Positions 43,016 through 51,739 of a stretch of 64,000 bases of DNA are shown here, piece after piece. Every line of letters begins with the position of its first letter. The first letter of the stretch is position 1. A program made the position numbers and the translations under genes. This DNA comes from Pseudotamlana haliotis (GTDB lineage Bacteria > Bacteroidota > Bacteroidia > Flavobacteriales > Flavobacteriaceae): the NCBI RefSeq assembly GCF_008806375.1, contig NZ_WAAT01000004.1:124215-188214 (forward strand). The letters are read 5' to 3'. The notes under the pieces were generated by a model that saw nothing but the letters and a program-made list of their open reading frames with translations, had not been told where the DNA came from and searched no databases.

Positions 43016-43783
43016 TTACTCAATTCCTTTTAGTTTGAATTGCGTTACAAACTCATCATCAATATTCTTATAGCTGTTTGTACAATATACATGATCAATG
43101 GTTTCTTTTAATTCTTCAAACCCATAATTAAATTGGGCATGAGTTACATATAAAAATACTTTTATAGCGCCTTGTAATTTTAAAGCTTCAGCTAAAAACT
43201 TAAAGGTTCTACCTCCATCGGCCAAATCGTCAATAATTAAACAGGGTTTACCTTTAACATCGCCTTGTATGCTTATTTCTGGAGCTCCATTTACTCTAAC
43301 TTTATTTGAAGGCACTAAATCGGCATTAAGTTTTTCAGCAATTTCATGTGTTGTTTTATAAGCTCCTGCATCGGGACTTACTAATATTGGATTTCCAATT
43401 TTATTAAAAGCATCTTCAACAAAACTGAAATGTGATATTTTTTCAGAGTTATTAATTAATGCTAGTGAAATTGGACTGTGCGGATGTAGAATATAAACCT
43501 TATCAAATTTCATAGAATTAATGAAATTACATATAAGCTTCAAATCGAAAGATTCACCCTTATTAAAACGTCGGTCTGAACGTTGGCCAATTAAACAGTA
43601 AATCGTTAATTCTGCAATTGCAGACTTATTTATAGCGTTTTCAGCATCCCAAGCTTCTTTTGCAGCGGCGGCTTCAAATAAACCTTCATAGCTATTTCCT
43701 CTAATTTTTATATGAATATTTCCATTTTCAATAATTTTAGCAGCTACCTGACCGTCTTTAAATTTCTTTATTTCGTATTGCAT
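43016..43783 (-). CDS. prs: ribose-phosphate pyrophosphokinase-like protein (short PRS)
   Basis: This 255-residue protein is shorter than housekeeping PRS (about 310). It carries the PRPP-binding loop CLIIDDLADGGRTF (about residues 184-197) and the N-terminal half's RSDRRFNKGES. PRS makes PRPP from ribose 5-phosphate and ATP. Its position two genes after nadV, which consumes PRPP, fits a salvage operon that supplies its own PRPP. It overlaps the HAD-like gene by 26 bases. The start used here gives the full N terminus MQYEIKKFKDG. A related phosphoribosyltransferase is the alternative. Confidence 0.82.
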   Translation of the reverse strand: MQYEIKKFKDGQVAAKIIENGNIHIKIRGNSYEGLFEAAAAKEAWDAENAINKSAIAELTIYCLIGQRSDRRFNKGESFDLKLICNFINSMKFDKVYILHPHSPISLALINNSEKISHFSFVEDAFNKIGNPILVSPDAGAYKTTHEIAEKLNADLVPSNKVRVNGAPEISIQGDVKGKPCLIIDDLADGGRTFKFLAEALKLQGAIKVFLYVTHAQFNYGFEELKETIDHVYCTNSYKNIDDEFVTQFKLKGIE

Positions 43784-44147
43784 CAGTAAGTTTTTTTAAA
43801 TTATTATAGGCTTCTTTTAATCCCGCTCTATCATCTAACAAAATATTGTAATAAGGTTTTCTTGTTGGCATTAATGGATTTTCATTAATTAAATCAAAGG
43901 GGATATTTCGAGTTTTTAAATCACTTTTAATAGTTTCTAATTTTTCGCCTTCGTTACCAGTAAAAAGTATCATAGTAAACCCTAAAGACTTACATGTTCT
44001 TAACAAAGAAATAATTCTATCATAATTAATACCGTGATTATGATAATCGAAAATTGTATTATCATAATCAAATGCTACAAAAAGACTTTTATGCTCTAAA
44101 TAGTCTTTTTGCAGTCTTTGATAGAAGTCGAAATTAAATACATCCAT
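43758..44147 (-). CDS. HAD-superfamily protein in the nadV-prs operon
   Basis: This 129-residue protein has the first HAD motif FDYDNTIFD (D-x-D-x-T, near residue 26), a threonine-containing second motif (ILFTGN) and a fourth motif ILLDDRAG. No cap domain is visible, so it is a compact phosphatase, possibly of an NAD precursor nucleotide. It overlaps nadV by 14 bases on one side and prs by 26 on the other. Such close packing points to a shared role in nicotinamide salvage. Confidence 0.75.
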   Translation of the reverse strand: MDVFNFDFYQRLQKDYLEHKSLFVAFDYDNTIFDYHNHGINYDRIISLLRTCKSLGFTMILFTGNEGEKLETIKSDLKTRNIPFDLINENPLMPTRKPYYNILLDDRAGLKEAYNNLKKLTDAIRNKEI

Positions 44148-45588
44148 TAATTTTAGTTCTTATGTCTTGTAAATTAATTTGATTAACAAATTTACCATCT
44201 TGATAAATAACTTGTAGAGCGCCTTCATTTTCAACCTCAGGAGTTACCTGATCAATTAAAACATATTCATTATCTACAACATCAATTTTCATTAAACCTT
44301 TTGCCGATTTTTTTACACCATCATCTGTAATTGGATCTTTAAAAATTTCTCTTCGTTCTCCATTTACAACGACAGAAGTTGCTTTCATTGCAAAACCAAA
44401 AGTATCTCTTGTGTTAAATTGGTACGTAAAAGAACCTATTCCTAGAACCACATTAGTTGTTGCAAAGCCTTTGTCGCTTAATCGCTGACAAATATTTTCA
44501 GCTCTTTCTGTTGTAATACTATCGCCATAAATAGCTCCTATATGTGCATCTAGAACTTTAAAACCTTGTGGGTTTGTAGCGCCTCCAAAAATATCCCAAA
44601 GCAGTTCTACAACACCTTTGTCTTTTGCAGCTTTACCTCCAAGAGTTCGGCTTTCACCACAAATAATATCAACAGGATCTCCACTATCAGGGCGAATTAC
44701 TAATTTTCCATCTCTTGATAATACTTCATCTTTTAATTCTGGTAAATATACTGTAAGTACTTTCCATAAATCCCAAGTATCGCTTACCACAGATAATATT
44801 CCGCTTGGATATGTATTCATTAACGCTCTAAAAGTTCCTATTTCATCATCTTTAGTTCCTGCGCACATTACAGAATGCTCTGTTGCATTTACAGAACCTA
44901 CTACAAAACCTTGTGCATTATAATATTTTCTAAAGCTGCTAATTATAGGCAAGCTATCTGATCCTAAAAAGACCGCACCATGTCCCATCCCGGAAGAAAC
45001 AGCACTTTGTAAACCACCCATACCTCGCATTGAAAAATCATGACCTTGAAAATCAATAAAACCTAAATTTTCTTTATCTGTTCGTAAGGCCCATTTTTTG
45101 AATATTCTTTTATAACACAAAGCTATGGTAGCCGATGTCATGGGTTGCCATAACATGGTAGATAAAATAGTTTCTAAAAAATTTGTAATCCAGTAAAATT
45201 CTTTATCAGTATTTACAATAGTTACCATAGGTACTCTAATAGGGACCTCTACCCCTTCTGGCAACGATTTTACTTTTATTGGTAAATATTGTAAATCATG
45301 GAGCTTTTCATAATGAGTCACATCATAATCTGCTCCTAAATACATTGATAATTCTTCTTTAATTTCATTACAAACTTCAGTTTTTGGTTTTGAAAAGAAA
45401 TTGTCTTGAAAAAAATCATGTAACCACATGAATACATATTGTTGCCCAAAAGATACGACTTGGTTACATCCTTTAGGAGCATACTTATTGCTTCTAGGTG
45501 TCCAATTTGAATATACTTCTTCTGTTCCTTTTGGATACTGTTGGTGATGTCCTGTTTTATAGCCGTCTGTTAATAATAAACCATTCAT
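44134..45588 (-). CDS. nadV: nicotinamide phosphoribosyltransferase (NadV/NAMPT)
   Basis: This 484-residue protein, with start at 45588 (MNGLLLTDGYKTGHHQQYP), matches NAMPT/NadV along its length. Signs are the TDGYK..H start, FQGHDFSMRGMGG, and the PRPP/ribose region IRPDSGDP. It joins nicotinamide and PRPP to give NMN, the first step of NAD salvage. A longer reading from 45630 crosses the -7 box and operator and is rejected. The gene has a complete promoter (-33 TTTTG, 19 bases, -7 TATATTTG) overlapped by a 21-bp palindrome. Confidence 0.94.
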   Translation of the reverse strand: MNGLLLTDGYKTGHHQQYPKGTEEVYSNWTPRSNKYAPKGCNQVVSFGQQYVFMWLHDFFQDNFFSKPKTEVCNEIKEELSMYLGADYDVTHYEKLHDLQYLPIKVKSLPEGVEVPIRVPMVTIVNTDKEFYWITNFLETILSTMLWQPMTSATIALCYKRIFKKWALRTDKENLGFIDFQGHDFSMRGMGGLQSAVSSGMGHGAVFLGSDSLPIISSFRKYYNAQGFVVGSVNATEHSVMCAGTKDDEIGTFRALMNTYPSGILSVVSDTWDLWKVLTVYLPELKDEVLSRDGKLVIRPDSGDPVDIICGESRTLGGKAAKDKGVVELLWDIFGGATNPQGFKVLDAHIGAIYGDSITTERAENICQRLSDKGFATTNVVLGIGSFTYQFNTRDTFGFAMKATSVVVNGERREIFKDPITDDGVKKSAKGLMKIDVVDNEYVLIDQVTPEVENEGALQVIYQDGKFVNQINLQDIRTKINGCI

Positions 45589-45599
45589 AATAAAATGTT

Positions 45600-45620
45600 T
45601 TTGCGTAATTATAACGCAAA
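45600..45620. promoter_or_regulatory. candidate NrtR operator 1, at the nadV promoter
   Basis: TTTGCGT-N7-ACGCAAA is a perfect 21-bp palindrome. It overlaps the last four bases of the nadV -7 box and the likely transcription start, ending 12 bases before the ATG at 45588. Two more palindromes with the same arms and spacing are at 45654-45674 and 46368-46388. Confidence 0.7.
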
Positions 45621-45648
45621 TATAATTCAAGATTTAGATTGCACAAAA
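45617..45648 (-). promoter_or_regulatory. nadV promoter
   Basis: On the minus strand, -33 TTTTG (45648-45644) is followed by 19 bases and -7 TATATTTG (45624-45617). Both elements and the spacing match the Bacteroidota consensus. The two flanking palindromes suggest repression. Confidence 0.7.
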
Positions 45649-45653
45649 CAATA

Positions 45654-45674
45654 TTTGTGTTTTTTTTACACAAA
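45654..45674. promoter_or_regulatory. candidate NrtR operator 2, upstream of the nadV promoter
   Basis: TTTGTGT-N7-ACACAAA is a perfect palindrome with the same geometry as operator 1, but GT/AC instead of GC. It lies just upstream of the nadV -33 element. Its spacer is a run of seven T, so it may also help end the nrtR transcript. Confidence 0.6.
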
Positions 45675-45690
45675 AACAAATATTAAGCTT

Positions 45691-46365
45691 TTATATATCG
45701 AAAATGATACCTTCTTGTTTTAATTTAAAATATCTTTTTTGATTGAATTTAAATAAGTTAGCTGGTCTTCCCGATCCTTTTGAAATTTTCTCATCTAGTT
45801 CGTCAAGAATATTTAATTTTAAAAATTTCTTTCTAAAATTACGTCTATCAATAGGTCTACCTAAAAGTGTAGTGTATAAATTTTCTAAATCTGAAAAAGG
45901 AAATTTCTCATCAAGAAGTTCAAAGCCTAGAGGTTCATAGGTTATTTTACTTTGCAATCTAGAAATGGCTAATTTTAGAATATCTTTATGATCAAAAGAA
46001 AGTTGTGGTAGTTCATCTATTTTAAACCACTGCACCTCCTCTGCATCTGTTGAAGCATTAATTTTAAAAGCACTAGGGTGAACTAGTCCAAAATACGCTA
46101 TAGAGACAATCCGTCCTCTTGGATCTCTATTTGGATTTCCAAACGAATATAGTTGTTCCAAATAATTAATTTCTACTCCAGTCTCTTCTTTTAGCTCCCT
46201 TTCTACTGCCTTCTCTAAAGCTTCATTATTTAGAACAAAACCTCCTGGAATTGCCCATTTCCCTTTAAAAGGCTCATATTTTCTCTTTATGAGTAATACG
46301 GAGATAGTACCTGCTTCATACCCAAATACCACAGCATCTACGGAAAGCTTTATAGATTGATTCAT
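45691..46365 (-). CDS. nrtR: NrtR-family Nudix transcription regulator of NAD metabolism
   Basis: This 224-residue protein has an N-terminal Nudix domain (residues 5-140) with a complete Nudix box from GGFVLNNEALE to RELKEETGV. It has a C-terminal winged-helix domain (about 145-224, PIDRRNFRKKFLKLNILDEL, GRPANLFKF). This arrangement is that of NrtR, a repressor that binds ADP-ribose and controls NAD synthesis. A catalytic NUDIX enzyme is the alternative, because the box is intact. The context supports regulation: it adjoins nadV, and matching palindromes sit at both promoters. Confidence 0.87.
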   Translation of the reverse strand: MNQSIKLSVDAVVFGYEAGTISVLLIKRKYEPFKGKWAIPGGFVLNNEALEKAVERELKEETGVEINYLEQLYSFGNPNRDPRGRIVSIAYFGLVHPSAFKINASTDAEEVQWFKIDELPQLSFDHKDILKLAISRLQSKITYEPLGFELLDEKFPFSDLENLYTTLLGRPIDRRNFRKKFLKLNILDELDEKISKGSGRPANLFKFNQKRYFKLKQEGIIFDI

Positions 46366-46367
46366 AT

Positions 46368-46388
46368 TATGCGTATTATTTACGCTAA
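46368..46388. promoter_or_regulatory. candidate NrtR operator 3, at the nrtR start
   Basis: TATGCGT-N7-ACGCTAA has the same 7-7-7 geometry as operators 1 and 2, with one mismatch in each arm. It ends two bases before the nrtR ATG at 46365 and touches a near-consensus -7 box (TATATTTT, 46394-46387). This points to autorepression. Confidence 0.65.
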
Positions 46389-46450
46389 AATATAAAATAA
46401 TAATGAAAATTATTACGAATCAATATATTTCATCTATTTGCATAAAAAGA

Positions 46451-46589
46451 AGCTGTCTGAAAAGTAAAATTTTATCAACCAGTACTCCTGCCCGACGACG
46501 GGCACGGTGATTCAGTGGCTCATCAAATTAATATACTGCTAAATTTCATGCAGTAAAACTAAAAGGTTGTCTTTTTCAGGCAACCTTTT
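46451..46589. repeat. inverted-repeat element, GGCTGTCT type, copy 2
   Basis: This begins AGCTGTCTGAAAAGTAAA, like the copies at 21754 and 57026. It contains a GC-rich palindrome around GCCCGACGACGGGC (about 46491-46504) and ends with the hairpin AAAAGGTTG...CAACCTTTT (46561-46589). It separates the NAD operon from the next gene and may act as a terminator. The GC-rich core echoes the CTGCCGGCA cores of other repeats here. Confidence 0.6.
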
Positions 46590-46691
46590 CAGTTTAAAAT
46601 AAGGTTAGAGTTCACAATATAATCCTAACAGTACATCAATTATTAAAAATTCATTTTAAATTAGCTTTACGAATTACCATGTATTCTATTT

Positions 46692-47597
46692 ATGACAGCT
46701 TTAAGATTAAGCCTTTTATTCCTACTTAGTTTTTACGCCTTAAGCGCACAAACACGTTATATTGACCCTGTTTTCAGTGACGCATCAATGCGTACGTACA
46801 ATTATGCTATTAAAGACAAAGACACCTTAAAACTTGATATTTATGAACCTGTTGGAGATAGTATAAAGAAACGACCTTTAATGGTTTTGGTACATGGCGG
46901 TGGTTTTTATAGCGGTAGTAGAAATGAGAGTTATTTGATTTCTATGGCAAAAAACATTGCTAAAAAGGGCTATAATGTGGCTAGCATTGACTACCGGCTA
47001 ACACAAGAGCACAGAGATGTAAGCTGTGGTACCCCACAAAATGAAATTTTTCAGGTATATAGAAGAGGTGCACAAGATGTTTTAGACGCTTTATTCTATT
47101 TAACTAAGTATAAAAAGGAGTTTAAAATTGATGCTTCAAAAATAATATTGGCAGGAAGTAGCGCTGGAGCAGAAACGATTTTAAATATCGCCTATAACAG
47201 AAAACTTATGAGTAGTTTGTCGCGACATAAAAGGATTAAAATTGCTGCCGTTTTTTCAATTTCAGGTGCTATTTTTGATCTTAATGCCATAAAAAAAGAT
47301 AACGCCATTCCAGGTGCTTTTTATCATGGTGAAAATGATCGCGTAGTACCTTATAGTAAAGGCGCTCATCATTCGTGTACGGTCTTTCAAAAAGGGTTTT
47401 TCATCTTAGAAGGTTCGAAACAAATAACCAATAAATTAGCAAACCTTAATGCAAGTTTCTTACTATACACTTATAAAGGACGAGGGCATGATGTTTTTAA
47501 TCTTCCTAATAAAGATTACCATCAAGCTTTTCTGTTTTTTAAGGATGTGCTTTTTGACAACAAGTTCTATCAAGGTCGAATTAGAAAGAACTTTTAA
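46692..47597 (+). CDS. secreted alpha/beta hydrolase (esterase/lipase-like)
   Basis: This 301-residue protein has a signal peptide (residues 1-19, LSAQ). The oxyanion-hole motif is LVHGGGFYSGS (about 57-67), the nucleophile lies in LAGSSAGAE (near 154), an aspartate in ENDRVVP and a histidine in GRGHDVF. It belongs to the hormone-sensitive-lipase or BD-FAE-like group of carboxylesterases and would act in the periplasm or outside on acetylated sugars or small esters. It is monocistronic. The 198 bases that follow include a degenerate CACAGAG-rich stretch and no gene. Confidence 0.82.
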   Translation: MTALRLSLLFLLSFYALSAQTRYIDPVFSDASMRTYNYAIKDKDTLKLDIYEPVGDSIKKRPLMVLVHGGGFYSGSRNESYLISMAKNIAKKGYNVASIDYRLTQEHRDVSCGTPQNEIFQVYRRGAQDVLDALFYLTKYKKEFKIDASKIILAGSSAGAETILNIAYNRKLMSSLSRHKRIKIAAVFSISGAIFDLNAIKKDNAIPGAFYHGENDRVVPYSKGAHHSCTVFQKGFFILEGSKQITNKLANLNASFLLYTYKGRGHDVFNLPNKDYHQAFLFFKDVLFDNKFYQGRIRKNF

Positions 47598-47795
47598 GTT
47601 TAATTGGTTTGTTTTAGTTACTATGTGCTTACGCTTGTGCTGATTATTACACAGAGAAACACTGAGGTTTCACAAAGCCTCACAGAAAACTTTTAAGACA
47701 AAGATTTTACTGATTTTCACTGATTAATTACACTTTACGCATTCGGGTCTTTGCGAGAAGGTATAATTGGTTGTTAGTTTTTGTTTTTTGGGTGC

Positions 47796-48230
47796 TTACT
47801 CTTGCTCTGAGTCCTCCTTTTCTACAGCATATAAAACATCAACCGTTCGCCTGCCCCATTGCTTGGCAGCTTCAATATCTAAGCCCATATAAACGTCAAT
47901 ATGATTTTTCCATCGTGAATGCATTTTATCTTTCACAATATATATGCCCTCAAGTCCTTCTATTTTAACAAGGGTATTATATTTTAATTCCCCTTTCAGT
48001 AAATCTCGAGACACCGCAATAAATTGTTGTCCCGGATGAATACTATCACCAAAGGCCGTGATATGTGGGTTCGGACTCGTTTGTTCAGGAACCGAATTAT
48101 ATGCTGAAGCTTTCACTGTTAAGGGTTTCCATACATAGAGTTCTTTAACAGGCTGTTCTCGCTCTTGCTTACAACCTAGAATAACCATTGTCAATATCAT
48201 TAAAATACCTTTCAAACCTGTTGTTTTCAT
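47796..48230 (-). CDS. 3D-domain lipoprotein
   Basis: This 144-residue protein has a lipobox (ILGC, cysteine about residue 20). Residues 37-125 form a 3D domain, named for three conserved aspartates, with VKASAYNS at its start, TAFGDSIHPG, and VKDKMHSRW and HIDVYMG near the end. The domain occurs in lytic transglycosylases (MltA C terminus) and in RpfB/YabE proteins. It suggests peptidoglycan binding or cutting at the cell envelope. It lies 17 bases upstream of the E1 dehydrogenase stop on the same strand; shared transcription is uncertain. Confidence 0.78.
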   Translation of the reverse strand: MKTTGLKGILMILTMVILGCKQEREQPVKELYVWKPLTVKASAYNSVPEQTSPNPHITAFGDSIHPGQQFIAVSRDLLKGELKYNTLVKIEGLEGIYIVKDKMHSRWKNHIDVYMGLDIEAAKQWGRRTVDVLYAVEKEDSEQE

Positions 48231-48247
48231 TCCTTTAATATAAGAAA

Positions 48248-50224
48248 TTAATACGCTAACAAGCTTTTTAAAGCGGCTTCAAACCGAGATTCACCTAAAT
48301 ATTGGTCTTCTAATGCTTTAGCAAACGGAATAGGCGTATCCAAACTTCCCACACGTTTTACGGGCGCATCCAAATATTCAAAACAGTTTTCCATAATTAA
48401 TGCTGAAATCTCACTTGACAGGCTACCAAAAAGTGAATCTTCCTGTAAAATAATAGCTTTCCCGGTCTTTTTAACCGAATTAAACATCGTTTCAGTATCT
48501 AAAGGCTGAAGGGTTCTTAAATCGATAACATCTACTGAAATTTCAGGATACTGCTTTAAAGTTTCTAAAACCCAGTGCAAACCCATACCGTAGCTAATGA
48601 CAGTGATTTCTGTGCCATCTTTTAATACAGAAGCTTTTCCTAACGGAAGGGTGTAATAATCAGTTGGAACGTCCTCACGAATACTTCGGTACAATCCTTT
48701 ATGTTCAAAAAACAAAACAGGGTTTGGGTCATTCACCGCGGAAGCTAATAAACCTTTAGCATCATAAGGAAAAGCGGGGTAAACTACTTTTAACCCAGGG
48801 GTTTTAGTAAACCAAGCTTCATTGGTTTGCGAATGAAAAGGTCCTGCACCCACACCACCACCGCATGGCATTCTGATAACTACATCAGCCTGTTGCCCCC
48901 AGCGGTAATACGATTTCGCTAATAAATTCACGACAGGATTAAATCCAGAAGAGATAAAATCTGCAAACTGCATTTCCACAACACTCTTCATTCCGGCTAT
49001 AGACAATCCCATAGCAACTTCAATAATAGCCGATTCACAAATGGGTGTATTTCTTATACGTTCCTTTCCAAACTGTTCTAAAAAACCTTCGGTAATTTTA
49101 AAAACCCCACCGTATTCTGCGATGTCTTGTCCCATGATAATCAAATCATCATGGCGTTCCATACATTGTTTTAAACCTTCTGATATCGCATCAATAAATC
49201 GAAATTCTTTTTCTTCCGAAGAATGTGTAATTATTTCATTTTCAATAATGTTAAAAACATCATTCAATTCTTTAATTTCACTTGATTCTATTTTAGATTC
49301 GTTAAATGAAAGCTCTAAATTATCGTTTATATTCTTAGTGTATTTTATTTTTATTTCCTCAATATTATCGGCAGATAAAATATTTTCAGTTAACAAAAAT
49401 TGCTCAAAATTCGCAATAGGATCTTTAGTTTCCCAGGTTTCAAAAAGCGCTTTGGGCACATAATCTGTTCCGCTAGATTCTTCATGACCACGCATTCTAA
49501 AGGTTTTGAATTCTATTAAAACAGGTCTCGGGTTATTCCGAATGCTTTCAGCAAGCTCTTGAACTTTCGTATAAACTTCAATAATATTGTTTCCATCAAT
49601 AATGTGAGCTTCCATACCATAACCCACAGCTCTATCGGCTAAATGCTCGCAATTATATTGTTCTTTTGTTGGGGTTGATAGTCCGTAGCCATTATTTTCA
49701 ATGCAAAATAGTACGGGTAACTGCCATACCGAAGCTACATTTAAAGCTTCATGAAAATCACCTTCACTAGTGCCACCTTCTCCCGTAAACACGGCTGTAA
49801 CCTGGTTTTTATGCTTCAATTTACTCGCTAATGCAATACCATCGGCAACCCCCAATTGCGGACCTAAATGTGAAATCATACCCACAATTTTATGTTCTTG
49901 AGATCCAAAATGAAAAGAACGGTCTCGTCCTTTTGTAAAACCCGAAGCCTTCCCCTGCCATTGTGAAAACAAACGATTTAAAGGAATATTTCTAGTTGTG
50001 AAAATGCCTAAATTCCGATGCATCGGTAAAATATATTCATCGTCATTTAAGGCCATAGTCACACCTACTGCAATGGCTTCTTGTCCAATACCCGAAAACC
50101 ACTTACTAATTTTACCTTGTCGTAGTAAAATCAGCATTTTCTCTTCAATTAAACGTGGTAATAGCATCTTTTTGTAAAGCGCCACTAAACGCTTATCATC
50201 TAGATTTTCAGTATTATAATTCAT
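48248..50224 (-). CDS. branched-chain 2-oxoacid dehydrogenase E1, fused alpha and beta subunits
   Basis: This 658-residue protein joins the E1 alpha subunit (about 1-320: SKWFSGIGQEAIAVG, the thiamine diphosphate motif GEGGTSEGDFHEAL ... ENNGYGLS) to the beta subunit (about 340-658: MGQDIAEYGGVFKITEGF, FGKERIRNTPICE). In most bacteria these are separate genes; the fusion is common in Bacteroidota. E1 decarboxylates branched-chain 2-oxoacids and passes the acyl group to E2, giving primers for iso-branched fatty acids. E2 and E3 are not nearby. Its start is divergent from the 2OG oxygenase gene. Confidence 0.92.
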   Translation of the reverse strand: MNYNTENLDDKRLVALYKKMLLPRLIEEKMLILLRQGKISKWFSGIGQEAIAVGVTMALNDDEYILPMHRNLGIFTTRNIPLNRLFSQWQGKASGFTKGRDRSFHFGSQEHKIVGMISHLGPQLGVADGIALASKLKHKNQVTAVFTGEGGTSEGDFHEALNVASVWQLPVLFCIENNGYGLSTPTKEQYNCEHLADRAVGYGMEAHIIDGNNIIEVYTKVQELAESIRNNPRPVLIEFKTFRMRGHEESSGTDYVPKALFETWETKDPIANFEQFLLTENILSADNIEEIKIKYTKNINDNLELSFNESKIESSEIKELNDVFNIIENEIITHSSEEKEFRFIDAISEGLKQCMERHDDLIIMGQDIAEYGGVFKITEGFLEQFGKERIRNTPICESAIIEVAMGLSIAGMKSVVEMQFADFISSGFNPVVNLLAKSYYRWGQQADVVIRMPCGGGVGAGPFHSQTNEAWFTKTPGLKVVYPAFPYDAKGLLASAVNDPNPVLFFEHKGLYRSIREDVPTDYYTLPLGKASVLKDGTEITVISYGMGLHWVLETLKQYPEISVDVIDLRTLQPLDTETMFNSVKKTGKAIILQEDSLFGSLSSEISALIMENCFEYLDAPVKRVGSLDTPIPFAKALEDQYLGESRFEAALKSLLAY

Positions 50225-50442
50225 CAGTTATGCTTAACGTATTTTGTGAAATTTCAACTTTTAAAAGACCATCAAAGATACCATAAAAAGTAATTCTATA
50301 AGGGCTTCCGAAGGAAATCATGTCTTGCTAAATCTTTCAATGTTTTTCGTACATTTGTGTATTACCTTATTTTAACGAGACATTTTCGCATGACTAAAAT
50401 AAACTGAAAATGATCTTTATTAATTCATAATAAAAACACCTC

Positions 50443-51393
50443 ATGAACAAGATACCTAGTGTCGATTTATCTGATTTCATTTCTAATGACGCTACTAAAA
50501 AAGAAAACTTTGTAGCAGCTATTGGTAAAGCTTACGAAGACATTGGTTTTGTGGCTTTAAAAGGTCATTTTTTAGATGAAAATCTTGTAGAAAACCTATA
50601 TAAAGAGATCAAAAACTTCTTTGATCTTCCTCTTGAAACCAAACAGAAATATGAAATCCCTGAAATTGCTGGTCAACGTGGTTATGTATCTTTCGGAAAA
50701 GAAAGTGCAAAAGGCAAAAAAGAAGGCGATTTAAAGGAGTTTTGGCATTTCGGACAATATGTTGAAGACAACGACGCGCTAAAGGCAGAATACCCAGAAA
50801 ACGTGATTGTTGATGAGCTTCCAGAATTCAATAAAGTTGGAAAAGAAGCTTATAAAATGCTTGAAAAAACAGCCCAATACGTACTGCGTGCTTTAGCTAT
50901 TCACTTGAATTTAGACGAAACTTATTTCGATCAATATATTTTAAACGGGAATTCTATTTTAAGACCTATTCACTACCCACCTATTCAGGAAGAACCAAAG
51001 GCTGCCGAACGCGCTGCAGCTCATGGCGACATTAATTTGATCACTCTTTTAATGGGTGCTCAAGGTCGTGGTTTACAAGTTCAAAACCATAAAGGCGAAT
51101 GGATTGATGCCATTGCTGAACCTGATGAACTGATGATAAACGTTGGTGATATGCTTTCTAGACATACTAACAACAAATTAAAATCAACCATACATCGTGT
51201 TATCAATCCGCCTAAAGAACTTTGGGGATCTTCCCGTTATTCTATTCCGTTTTTCATGCACCCAATTAGCGCCATGAAATTGGATGTTTTAGAGAATTGC
51301 GTTGATGAAGACCACCCAAAAGCCTTTGAAGACATTACTGCTGGTGAATTTTTAACCGAACGTTTAATTGAATTAGGACTTATAAAAAAATAA
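50443..51393 (+). CDS. 2-oxoglutarate/Fe(II) oxygenase, isopenicillin N synthase family
   Basis: This 316-residue protein has the DIOX_N start (IPSVDLSDF) and the double-stranded beta-helix core with iron ligands H194, D196 (AAHGDINL) and H251 (STIHRVIN). R265-x-S267 (SRYSIPFF) binds 2-oxoglutarate. It hydroxylates or desaturates a small molecule. The substrate is unknown, but close homologues are widespread in Flavobacteriaceae. It heads a plus-strand run of six genes ending at 55030. Confidence 0.88.
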   Translation: MNKIPSVDLSDFISNDATKKENFVAAIGKAYEDIGFVALKGHFLDENLVENLYKEIKNFFDLPLETKQKYEIPEIAGQRGYVSFGKESAKGKKEGDLKEFWHFGQYVEDNDALKAEYPENVIVDELPEFNKVGKEAYKMLEKTAQYVLRALAIHLNLDETYFDQYILNGNSILRPIHYPPIQEEPKAAERAAAHGDINLITLLMGAQGRGLQVQNHKGEWIDAIAEPDELMINVGDMLSRHTNNKLKSTIHRVINPPKELWGSSRYSIPFFMHPISAMKLDVLENCVDEDHPKAFEDITAGEFLTERLIELGLIKK

Positions 51394-51406
51394 CAAAGCC
51401 GATTAC

Positions 51407-51736
51407 ATGGACTTACAAGACCAATTAAAGAACTTATTTCCTGATCATGAAGTAGAGGAAAATCAGGAAGACACCAATGAGGCGTCAAATATTTGGATGC
51501 AAGATGACCCTATTCTCTGCAAATATGAAAAACGTAAAGGCAAACCCATTACGATTTTAGATGGTTATACGGGAGCTACTGAAGATTTCAAAATCTTAGC
51601 CAAAGAAATTAAAACCAAACTTAGTGTTGGTGGTAGTTTTAAAGATGATAAAATTATCATTCAAGGGGATTACCGTGATAAAATCATGGATATGCTAAAA
51701 GAAAAAGGTTTTAACGTAAAGCGTGTGGGAGGTTAA
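51407..51736 (+). CDS. SUI1/eIF1-like translation factor (YciH family)
   Basis: This 109-residue protein has a variable acidic N terminus followed by the SUI1 core KPITILDGYTGATEDFKILA and SVGGSFKDDKIIIQGDYRDKI. This is the eIF1/YciH fold that influences start-codon fidelity in archaea and some bacteria. It starts 13 bases after the oxygenase gene and three bases before the DUF1835 gene. The role in Bacteroidota is not established. Confidence 0.9.
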   Translation: MDLQDQLKNLFPDHEVEENQEDTNEASNIWMQDDPILCKYEKRKGKPITILDGYTGATEDFKILAKEIKTKLSVGGSFKDDKIIIQGDYRDKIMDMLKEKGFNVKRVGG

Positions 51737-51739
51737 ACG

